This document shows, one piece after another, positions 55,645-64,000 of a DNA stretch of 64,000 bases. Source of the stretch: Orientallactaga sibirica (lineage: Eukaryota; Chordata; Mammalia; Rodentia; Dipodidae); assembly GCA_036365145.1 (NCBI GenBank), contig JAEOAD010000040.1, positions 9,506,501 through 9,570,500 of the forward strand, given 5' to 3'. Within the stretch, counting starts at the first letter, position 1, and each line of letters opens with the position of its first letter. The position numbers and the translations under genes are program-made. Below the pieces are notes generated by a model, which saw nothing but the letters and a program-made list of their open reading frames with translations, was not told the DNA's origin and did not search any database.

Positions 55645-55803
55645 AAAATATAATTTATTTACTATTTATTTATGAGAGGAGAGAGAAATTTCCTGATAGA
55701 GAGGGCAGTGTTGGGGGTAGGGTGAGTGAGAATGGGTACACTAGGACCCCTAGCCACTGCAAATGTCCTCCAGATGCAAGTGTCACCTTGTGCACATGTG
55801 CCT
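55645..55803 (-). mobile_element. DIP-type SINE, lacking the head
   Basis: Complement of the DIP body and tail (ACCCCTAGCCACTGCAAATG, then CACCTTGTGCACATGTGCC). The tRNA head is missing, as in a 5'-truncated insertion. Confidence 0.75.
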
Positions 55804-56049
55804 CCGTTCTTAAATTACTCTTTCCTCTGTTTTTTCCCACCTTCCTGTTTTCTCTCCTTCTTTCATCTTTCATCATTCCTCTGCCATTTTTTTTTTTCAA
55901 TTGAGCTCACCGTATGTTGGGTCCCTTGGGAAATAGGTGAGATGTCCATCTTCACTCTGCGGGAGAGTAAAAGACAAAACACGAACGAGCAAGTAAAAAG
56001 TGACTTACAGCTCTTACGTGCAACAAAGAAAAAACACCTTACAATGAGT

Positions 56050-56268
56050 AATGACTCAACCATTAAAGGTAGTTGATTGCAACGCCTGATGACCCAGGTT
56101 CAATCCCTCAGTATCCGTATAAACCAAATGTACAAAGTGGTGCCCGCATCTGAGGTTCCTTTGAAATGGCATGTGACCCTGGCATTCTGATCCATTCTCT
56201 CTCTCTCTCTCTCACTGTCTCTCTCTTTCTGTATCTCTCACCTAACTAGTAAATAAATACCTAAAAAT
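56050..56268 (+). mobile_element. DIP-type SINE, strongly diverged
   Basis: GACCCAGGTTCAATCCCTCA, AACCAAATGTACAAAGTGGT and (CT)n with A-rich tail; the first part of the head is weak. Confidence 0.8.
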
Positions 56269-56394
56269 AAATCTGAGTTATGGATTAGTAATTTCCCTAA
56301 GGATTTGGGGGAACCTGAATACACTTTGTATTTACAATGTGCAATCCAGGAAGTTATCTGAGAAGAGTAGGCATTTAATAAAAGCTGAGAAAAG

Positions 56395-56565
56395 CCGGGC
56401 GTAGTGGCGCACACCTTTAATCCCAGCACTCGGGAGGCAGAGGTAGGAGGATCACCGAGAGTTCAAGGCCACCCTGAGACTACATAGTGAATTCCAGGTC
56501 AGCCTGAGCCAGAGTGAGACCCTACCTCAAAAACCAAAAAAAAAAAAAAAATAAAAATAAATAAA
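56395..56565 (+). mobile_element. B1 SINE, young
   Basis: AGCCGGGCGTAGTGGCGCAC to CCTACCTCAAAAACC and A-rich tail. AAAAGCTGAGAAA lies before (56381) and after (56567). Confidence 0.97.
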
Positions 56566-56644
56566 TAAAAGCTGAGAAAGAAAGTTCTGGACCTGACCTA
56601 ATGTTTCTAACACAGACGCTAAGTGAACATGGTGCGAGAGTGGT

Positions 56645-56703
56645 TTTAGATGGTCCAGAGCAGAAGGAAATGGATAGATCATGCCTTATATTATGCTTTA
56701 ATC
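56645..56703. repeat. 59-bp dispersed direct duplication, copy 2
   Basis: TTTAGATGGTCCAGAGCAGA, then GAAATGGATAGATCATGCCT and TATATTATGCTTTAATC; pairs with 54951-55010. It has no A-tail or target-site duplication of its own. Confidence 0.9.
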
Positions 56704-57636
56704 TCAGAAAAAAAAATGGATATTTCTTGAAGAATCTCAAATAAGTGTGTCAAGTGAAAAGAAGCAGGCTCTAAAAGATGGTGCCAGCTGTTGTGTGGAG
56801 TGTGAATAGACTATTGGGTGTTGCAGCACCCTAATAGGCGAGGGCGTGGCTCATTTATTGGGGTGTCAAATCATTATTCAATTGTCCCCCTTGCTTCTGA
56901 CTCAATATTTAGTCCATGTCCTTCTCTACACTTTCCTGTACCTTGTGGCTTCTGTGTGTCTAAAATTTAGTTCTTTATGATCATTCATTCTCAAATTTGA
57001 CTTCTGAGCCCATGCCTCACTTTGACAGCTTCTTTCCTCTGGCCGCACTGCTTTAGCACTGGCGTTCTCGGATAACTTTTGGTTCTCTCCAAGAAGACAT
57101 CCTGTGGAAAATGACACACACCGCATAGGCCTCATAGCAGTACCTGCTCCCGGGAAGCCAGTGAGTCCTGTTGAATGATCTGCTTCGGGTATGGCTAAGT
57201 GAGAGACGAGTCAAACTCTGTAAGTTATAGGTGTCTTGGGGTACACCCTTATCATGAACTGGGACTCAGACACCTTCACTTCCATGGGGCCATGTTACTA
57301 CATCTGCCAGTGTTCTTTTGACAGATTAGAAGATATTTGCACTAAGAAATCCAGCCAATAAAAAAAAGAATTGTGAGCGTAAGTGGCATTCTATCAGATA
57401 ATAAAGCTCAGAGAAGTCACGGTCAGGCACTGGGATTAGTGTGAGTGGGACAGCAGGGTCGCTGTGTGGGAGAGTCACAGTAAGCTACAGTGTGCACGAG
57501 AAGATGTGGTGCTTTCCAAGCAGACATTTAGAGGATGCAGTTTCAGAACACCAGTCGTGAGGTTAGCAAGCACCTCTTTAACTTGCTACAGGGCAAGCCA
57601 TTGAAGGGTTCAGTTCTTTTCTTTTTGGTCCATAAT
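56704..57636. other. Unassigned sequence
   Basis: No feature recognised; 56926-57135 has a chance minus-strand frame. Confidence 0.3.
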
Positions 57637-57653
57637 TAAAAAGTAATTTTCAA

Positions 57654-57815
57654 GCCGGGTGTGGTGGCGCACACCTTAAATCCTAGTACTCGGGAGGCAG
57701 AGGTAGGAGGATCACCGTGAGTTCAAGGCCACCCTGAGACTACATAGTGAATTCCAGGTCAGCTTGGGCTAGAGTGAGACATTACCTTGAAAAACAAAAA
57801 GCCAAACAAACAAGC
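57654..57815 (+). mobile_element. B1 SINE
   Basis: GCCGGGTGTGGTGGCGCACA to ATTACCTTGAAAAAC. AAAAAGTAATTTTCA at 57638-57652 and 57816-57830, without a mismatch. Confidence 0.97.
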
Positions 57816-57830
57816 AAAAAGTAATTTTCA

Positions 57831-58165
57831 TAAATGTATAGATTCAACTAAGATTCAACTAAAGCCAATATTGATAAAATCTAGAAATCAAAGCTCAGAA
57901 AAGGTTTTCGAGTTTGCATTATGCCTTGTGCTGCTTTCAATTGTTTGACCAGTGAGGGTGAAATGTGAAGAAGGTCCTTCCATGCACGCTGTGTGTGGGA
58001 CTCCGTCACTCTAGACCCTTACTGTACAAAACAGATAACGACTGCTTTCTAGTCTGTTCAGGTTTGCAATATCAAAGGGTTTCTCCTTTATGGATCATGT
58101 CTAAGTACATGAAGTGACCACTCACCTGTCATTATGTTTTTGATAACTGCATTCAAAAGCACAAA
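57831..58165. other. Unassigned sequence
   Basis: Starts with a short doubled AGATTCAACTAA (57840-57864). Nothing else recognised. Confidence 0.3.
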
Positions 58166-58167
58166 TA

Positions 58168-58345
58168 GCCGGGCGTGATGGCGCACGCCTTTAATCCCAG
58201 CATGCGGGAGGCAAAGGTAGGAGGATCGCCATGAGTTCGAGGCCACCCTGAGATTACATAGTGAATTCCAGGTCAGCCTGGGCTAGAGTGAGACCCTATC
58301 TTGAAAAACTGAAAAGTGAAAAAACCAAAAAGAAAAAAGAAAAAG
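58168..58345 (+). mobile_element. B1 SINE
   Basis: AGCCGGGCGTGATGGCGCAC to CCTATCTTGAAAAAC and A-rich tail. Confidence 0.96.
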
Positions 58346-58775
58346 TATAAATAAATGTCAAAGTAAGGAAAGATTGCTTTTGAAAGTGCTGGCCTTTTTT
58401 TCTAAATGTGATATTTGGGACAACATTTTGCAACTTATTTCAAAAGCAAGTTAAACTAAAAAGGTCATATCTTATCCAGAATCCAAACATAATGGTAGGA
58501 TATCTTGTAAATGGAAGAAAAAAAATAGCTGTAATTAATTTATCATTTTCTATCTTTTCTGCCAAGAGTTAGGCTCTACAATGTACTATTTCAACAACTA
58601 ACAGTTTGGCTCAGAGGCGAAGCCTTGTGTCATTCCATGCTAATTGCACAGCTCAGGTCTGGCAGTAACTGTGATGTTGGCACTGCCAATGGTGTGAGTC
58701 TGTTTTCAAGGGTATTTCTGGAGATTAGGTTCAAAGCTATGTATGGTCACATCAGAACTGGGGTACTCTATATTT
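58346..58775. other. Unassigned sequence
   Basis: No feature recognised. Confidence 0.3.
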
Positions 58776-58823
58776 ATATCATCTATATCTATATCTATAT
58801 CTATCTTTCTATCTATCTATCTA
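58776..58823. repeat. (TATC)n / (ATATCT)n tract
   Basis: ATATCTATATCTATATCTAT passes into CTATCTATCTATC. Confidence 0.93.
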
Positions 58824-59755
58824 CAACGTTTGAAAATTTCATACAGATAAAGGAAAAGTATTAAGTTATAAGTGTTTGCCTACTTTACTCTGTGGGGTTG
58901 ATTAAGATAATGGCTAAAACGAATTCATGTCTATCTAAAGAGACTCAAGTTGTCTGTGAAACCCACAGCTGAATGTAAGAGACAGAGGGGAGGAGAGAGC
59001 CTGCAATCATGTGACTGTTGAAGCACTGGAGAAAGTTAGGAGACAAAATATTTTTGGAAAGGAAATAATGGAGTCAGAAAGAGGAAAAATTGTCTGAGCA
59101 AGCCGAGAAAATTCTAGAACAGATTGCTCTGTGTCATACCATATATCACTCTTTGCTCATCTCCAGGAGCTTGAAGGAAAAATAAATAGATGCCAGTGAG
59201 TTTAGAAAGTGGGGATTTCATCTAAACATGATGATGTGTGGAAATATGCCACAAGGCAGAGCCTGGATGTCCAGCTGTACTCAGGTTACTTGGGAAAAAA
59301 ATAAACAAACTAACAAATAAACACCCACAAGTCCTGGAAGCTACCCTGGTTATGCAGCCTGATTCTCTCAGAGGAGAAAGTGAGTTTGCAAAAGTCCCCA
59401 GCATATGGGGGATCCCTGGAGCTAGAAGAGAACTATTCCTTCCTGATTCAGCCCTGATGTTTCATCGCGTTTAAGGGGACGCAGGGGCACCACATTGGTA
59501 TGCTAGTCTTATTCCTGTGTGCCATAGGGACCAGGAAGTGTGAAAGAACTGGTTAACTTCAGGTTAGCATAGGAAACTGTGATGGATGATAGCAATGGTT
59601 ATGCCACTACTTGCCTCTGAGAAAGATTAACCATGGCAAAAGCACATTACAGTCTTGTGCACAGAACTGAAATCTGGAGCTTTTGGCAACCGTGTTTTCC
59701 CCTTTTCTGCTCCTGCTTCTCCAGCAACGACTTTTCAACCATTAATGCCTTAGTT
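58824..59755. other. Unassigned sequence
   Basis: No feature recognised; short chance frames only. Confidence 0.3.
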
Positions 59756-59768
59756 TCTTTCTTTTTCT

Positions 59769-59826
59769 TCCCTCCCTCCCTCCCTCCCTCCCTCCCTCCC
59801 TCCCTCCTTCCTTTCCTTTCCTTTCC

Positions 59827-59869
<43 letters not shown>

Positions 59870-59870
59870 T
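59769..59870. repeat. Pyrimidine tract: (CCCT)n then (CTTT)n
   Basis: A clean CCCT run passes through CCTTT words into a CTTT run that joins the T-tail of the B1 next to it. Confidence 0.96.
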
Positions 59871-59871
59871 T

Positions 59872-60002
59872 TTTTTGTTGTTCAAGGTAGGGTCTCTCTC
59901 TAGCCCAGGATGACCTGGAATTCATTATGTAGTCTCAGGGTGGCCTCCAACTCATGGCGATTCTCCTACCTCTTCCTCCTGACTGCTGGGATTAAAGGTG
60001 TT
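59872..60002 (-). mobile_element. B1 SINE, 5'-truncated
   Basis: Complement of B1 from TTGTTCAAGGTAGGGTCTCT to GGATTAAAGGTGT. The last 20 or so bases, the 5' end of the element, are missing. Confidence 0.92.
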
Positions 60003-60065
60003 CCAATGCTCTAACTTATTTTCTGTCTTTTTAATTTTCTGTCTTTTCATTCAGTTTTTGTTCTT

Positions 60066-60083
60066 TTTTTTTTTTTTTTTTTT
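60066..60083. repeat. Poly-T run
   Basis: About 18 T. Confidence 0.9.
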
Positions 60084-60229
60084 CATTTGAATGGGTCTTC
60101 TTCCTATACTTTGCAATGATATCTTTTGATCCTGTACATTAAACAAACAAATTAAGAGCCTTAAAATGCCTGCCATCTCTCCTAGCATTCATGGATTGGC
60201 TTGTTCGAAAGCTTAAGATCTCAAAGGAC

Positions 60230-60231
<2 letters not shown>

Positions 60232-60272
<41 letters not shown>
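60232..60272. repeat. (GT)n microsatellite, about 20 units
   Basis: Uninterrupted GT run. Confidence 0.97.
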
Positions 60273-61250
60273 TTTTCTGCACCTGCTATTTCTACCTTAA
60301 TGGATATTCCTTCCTTCCTTCTACCCTGCATCACTCCTTCTTTCTAATTTTCTTTTCATTTCCTTTCAGGAGATTAGAATCCCTTGCTCCGCCTGATATG
60401 GTTTGATTGCTCACAGGTTCTGGGCACTCCCCTGTCTAGAGTCACCCAGGCTTAAGCAAAGAAGAAACCAGTGTTTGGGGGAGCTCATGAGAATGTCCAG
60501 TCACTAGACTCCTCTCACTACACTCTGCACTCCCCGACAGAGAAGTTGTCAAGCTGTAGCTGCTCCCCACTGACAGGCAGGCTTTGGGGAGCTAAAGTCC
60601 ACCTGCATCCACTATTATTTTCAAGAGTCTCCACCCATCTAGACCACGCAAGGTCCCATCAAGCCCCAGGAGCCTTGAGAGTGATAGCAACAATGTCGTC
60701 AGCTCGGTGGGCAGTCACCTGTGAAGTCTGAACATTGGGTATGGCTCCTGCTTCACTTTGCCTCCTGGGGCAGAGCTGGTTGTACTAGCACTTTTCTTCT
60801 GACTTGTCACATTGCGTGAGAGGAGAGGATTATGGTCATCATTGCCCTTAGTTTATGTATTTTTTTCTTTCTCACCTTTTTTTTTTCTTTTGCCATTTGC
60901 AATGTGACTGCCTTTATAATTGCTTGAGGTGAAATAGCCTTTCGCTGGCTTCTGGATTTATCTTATAAGAAATTGGTTTGTGCGTAATTGTTGAGTCAGC
61001 ATCTCTGTGGAGGGCAGGTGGGGAAGATCTGGGGCTTTCTATAATACTATCTTGCTTGCAAAGTCATTTAAATTATGAATGAGCCATTTTATAGCCAGTT
61101 AGTATTTGAACTGATACTCAAACTCAGAATGTCTGCTTTGAATTCACACCTAGAGTTATTGATCTTATGTAAATGAGAGACACAAAAGAAATGTGCCTGA
61201 TTATGGACTGATTTCTAAAACCAGAATTATTTCAATGTAAAATTTAAGTT
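60273..61250. other. Unassigned sequence
   Basis: Balanced composition at 60380-60780; no recognised gene. Confidence 0.3.
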
Positions 61251-61264
61251 TAAGAGTAGCTGAG

Positions 61265-61470
61265 ATGGAGAGATGGCTTAGCGATTAAGCGCTTGCCTGT
61301 GAAACCTAAGGACTCCGGTTCGAGGCTCAATTCCCCAGGACCCACATAAGCCAGATGCACAAGGTGGCACATGTATCTGGAGTTTGTTTGCAGTGGCTGG
61401 AGGCCCTGGTGCGCCCATTTTCTCTCTCTCTCCTTCTCCATCAAATAAATAAATAAATAAAAATAAAATA
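61265..61470 (+). mobile_element. DIP-type SINE, short form
   Basis: ATGGAGAGATGGCTTAGCGA head, GGAGTTTGTTTGCAGTGGCT body and AAAT tail. TAAGAGTAGCTGAG precedes it (61251-61264); the matching copy is found only after the next DIP. Confidence 0.95.
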
Positions 61471-61712
61471 GGGCTGGGAGATGGTTAGTGGTTAAGGCAC
61501 CTGCCTCCTAAGCCTAAGAACGCTGGTTCCAATCTCCAGGTCCCATGTTTAGCCAGATGCAAAGGGGCTCAATGCCGTACTTGACCACAGGGGGGCGGAT
61601 GCATCTGGATTTCATTTGCAGCAGCAGAGAGGCTGCTGGTGCGCCCATCTCTCTCTGTCTTCCTCTCCCTCTCTCTCTGTTTCTCTCTGTGTCTGTACCC
61701 CCAAAAAAAATA
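61471..61712 (+). mobile_element. DIP-type SINE, long subfamily, in the tail of the previous DIP
   Basis: GGGCTGGGAGATGGTTAGTG head, long-form block (AATGCCGTACTTGACCACAG) and CAGCAGAGAGGCTGCTGG. AAAGAGTAGCTGAG follows at 61713-61726 as the outer target-site copy. Confidence 0.94.
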
Positions 61713-61801
61713 AAGAGTAGCTGAGTGCTTAACATTTTTTCATCAAGGCAACTTGAGTGTGGTAATAATAGTGTATAGTTATAATAATCTGCACTCAAAG
61801 A

Positions 61802-61895
61802 TGGTCAGGAAAGAGGAACACAAGTTCTAGGCCAGCCTGAGCTACAATCAAGTTTAAGGCAAACTGGACTATGTAGAAAGACCCTTTGTAAAAGA
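61802..61895 (+). mobile_element. Old B1-like fragment
   Basis: GTTCTAGGCCAGCCTGAGCT, a 'gactatgtagaaagacc' segment and an A-rich end resemble the right half of an old B1. Confidence 0.45.
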
Positions 61896-61957
61896 AAATC
61901 AACAAAAACAACATTAAAAGCTAACAATAACTGTATTGAATACTCTTATAAAATCCT

Positions 61958-62246
61958 TCTAAGTTAGAGGGATGCCTCCATGGTAAAGCATTTGTTGCAC
62001 AAGCGTGAGCACCTGAGACTGGCTCCCTCAAGTCCACCCATAACTGAACATGGTGGGACAGTCATCTGTCTTTCCAGCACTCTTGTGGTGAGACAGGTGG
62101 CAGAGATGGGGGAATCCTGTGAGCATGTGGACCATTAGTTTGGCTTATGCCATGATGAACAACAGAGCCTACATAAAAAAGTCATGGAAGGCAAGGACTT
62201 CCGATTGTCCTCTGACCTCCACACACACACTGTGATGACATACATG

Positions 62247-62250
<4 letters not shown>
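61958..62250 (+). mobile_element. B4-like composite SINE (tRNA-like head plus B1-like body)
   Basis: AGAGGGATGCCTCCATGGTA, GCATTTGTTGCACAAGCGTG and AGCACCTGAGACTGG form the tRNA-like part. CATGGTGGGACAGTCATCTG and CCAGCACTCTTGTGGTGAGA form the B1-like part. The end reads TTGTCCTCTGACCTCCACAC, the classic B4 ending before a CA tract. Confidence 0.7.
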
Positions 62251-62290
<40 letters not shown>

Positions 62291-62292
62291 CT
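62251..62292. repeat. (CA)n microsatellite
   Basis: A CA run in the tail of the B4-like element. Confidence 0.97.
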
Positions 62293-62895
62293 TCTGATTG
62301 GGCTTTAGCAGCAGGTAATAAATACAGTGGATTCTGTCATCATAGTAAAAGGTGTTAGCAATTTTCCCAAAGGGTTTCACTTAGTCCTTCAATGAACAAC
62401 ACTTTCTGAAGTCCCTTAACGTCACTATGTTTGATGACTGTCCTTTATCCATGTCAACTACCTGTACACAAGACCTCATTTCCTGTGACTGGCAGTGGCT
62501 CACGTGGCTCGCTAAAATGATCTCCATCAAGTCCCCACGATCCTAAATCTTGCAACATTGGTACTTTTACTCCTTGGAAATAGTAAAGTTATCTATGAGC
62601 ATAAAATAAATGAGGTGAACTGTTACTATGGTGAGGGGTGAGGTTAATATAATTTTTGCATAAGGATTAAATATTAGAATCATTTCATTAATTGGTAGAA
62701 CTCCATTATAAAATTTGACCAAGAAATGATGAAATCATTGATGATGGATATGTGGAAATAAGCCTCTTAAGTATTAAAAAAAATCTGTAATGTGAGAGAA
62801 ATATATCAGTGAAAATATAAGCTTGGAAATTATTTACTGTAGAAAATTTACAATAATGATTAACTTTTACACCAATCTTGACTATCACCTTGCAT
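62293..62895. other. Unassigned AT-rich sequence
   Basis: No feature recognised. Confidence 0.3.
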
Positions 62896-62899
62896 GAGT

Positions 62900-63115
62900 T
62901 GAGAAGTCCCTGAGAGATTCATGAAGCAAACTTTGAGATGTGTCTGTGAAGGTGGACTGAGAAGGGAAGACCTGCTCCGAGTGGGGCTGCATCATGTCTT
63001 GATATATTTGAAGCCTGGATTAAATAAAAGGGAAAAGAGGTGAAGCCATATAATTTCAGGCACTCTTTCTTCTTCTCTTCTCTCTTCCTGCATCTTTGTC
63101 TTTGTGCATTGGTCA
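62900..63115 (-). mobile_element. Rodent hAT-like repeat (URR1 type), diverged
   Basis: TGTGTCTGTGAAGGTGGACT, GAGAAGGGAAGACCTGCTCC, a 'cctggattaaataaaaggg' segment and a 'ctctcttcctgcatctttg' segment follow the complement order of URR1. Confidence 0.5.
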
Positions 63116-64000
63116 TACTATTATTTGAGGACACTTATTTTAAGTTGGCAGAATGGTCATCATCTCTGATAGAAAAATAAATCTTCAATTTTAACTGAAG
63201 TACTGAGTTTTTATTAAAAGTTGTTTTGGTGCATTTCTTTGTTGGTAGTTCCTGCATCATGTGTACAATTCTTTAACTTAAAATTTCCTTTTTTTTTTAA
63301 ATGTGAGAACACTAAATTTGGGTTGCTTATCTTTTTTATCCCTTATGCTCTTGGATTGAGAAGGACTGCATTTACATATTCATTCATTCACTCACTCATT
63401 TATTCATCAGCTCACTATCTGTATCACAGTAGCCTGGCTCCTTTCAGTTTGGGGAACACACTAAGGGACACAGGGAGATGCCCAACAGTCACCGTGACTT
63501 CAATTCTAACAAAGGCTGGAATTATATTATTCATGAAACAGGCTTCAGTTTTTTCCCTAATCCTGTCTTTGGCGTTTATGGTTTTGTAAACACACATAAG
63601 AAATGCTCTTCTATAAAATCATCAAGCTCTCTTTTGAGATGATAAAATTATATTGTTTATTTTGGACATATTCACCATTTGTTGTTGAATTATTTTCATC
63701 TTGGCATCGTTTAAAATTTCAGTACATCTTGGTCATATAACTATGAACATTATTGTTTGGTTCCTTCTTAACAATCCTAAGGAAAGCCCAAGTTTTTTTG
63801 GGAAAACCAGGTTGTGGAGAATCTACGGGGAGATGGAGGCAGAAAGTATGTTTGGACAATGTCTTTAACTCATACAGGCTGATTATTTTCAACCCTGATT
63901 TTCTTTATTGTTTTTGAATTTATGTTACCCTAATTAGTTATTTTATATATAATATCCATGCTTAAATAAACAGTGTTGTAAGGGCCAAGGAAATGTGCAG
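63116..64000. other. Unassigned AT-rich sequence
   Basis: A short ATTCATTCACTCACTCATTT word lies at 63380. The 122-codon plus frame at 63221-63589 is hydrophobic but AT-driven and has no recognised family. Confidence 0.35.

Noticed and set aside
63221..63589. 122-codon hydrophobic plus frame as a membrane protein
   Set aside because: The hydrophobicity comes from T-rich sequence. There is no family I recognise and no gene signals around it.

Overview
This window is vertebrate, and specifically rodent, nuclear DNA. It is AT-rich and CpG-poor, and it is packed with short interspersed elements, microsatellites and old transposon remains. The commonest repeat is a tRNA-derived SINE whose head reads GGCTGGAGAGATGGCTTAGCGGTTAAG (described in pieces below). 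The body carries GCCAGATGCACA and GGAGTTCGTTTGCAGTGGCT, followed by a CT-rich stretch and an A-rich tail. I read it as the DIP family of the B2 superfamily, known from jerboas. The many B1 (7SL-derived) copies share the wording TACATAGTGAATTCCAGGTC. A B4-like composite and an ID-like head are also present. Together these suggest a dipodoid rodent, most likely a jerboa such as Jaculus. That assignment rests on remembered repeat consensus sequences, not on a search.

I find no intact protein-coding gene, no tRNA or rRNA gene and no CRISPR array. The open frames longer than 60 codons are explained by SINEs, by simple repeats, or by two minisatellites whose unit lengths keep frames open. The window looks like an intergenic or deep intronic stretch. 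The only gene-derived pieces I recognise are a broken processed copy of ribosomal protein RPL18A (eL20) at about 601-1045, and a 72-base HSC70 (HSPA8)-like fragment at 24585-24656 that starts exactly after a splice-acceptor-like tract.

Layout. 1-9 kb: a DIP element, the RPL18A retrocopy, a solo LTR of an endogenous retrovirus, an old MIR, several microsatellites, hAT-like rodent repeats and a 21-bp minisatellite. 9-14.4 kb: mostly unique sequence. 14.4-34.5 kb: dense SINE territory with several nested insertions, and the HSPA8-like fragment. 34.5-39.9 kb: L1 remains, a further hAT-like copy, a MER5A and a possible second LTR. 39.9-48.4 kb: double insertions at one target site, a strict 70-bp tandem array, a hAT-like repeat split by a B1, and an L1 3' untranslated segment. 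48.9-51.4 kb: an ancient L1 3' end on the plus strand, riddled with DIP copies; one copy contains templated insertions. 51.4-64 kb: AT-rich sequence, an unexplained CpG-bearing stretch near 52.4-54.2 kb, a recent 59-bp dispersed duplication, further B1 and DIP copies, and a B4-like element.

Because there are no working genes, nothing acts together as a pathway. What the window records well is the order of retroposon insertions, which can be read from target-site duplications, and a few local repair or template-switch events.
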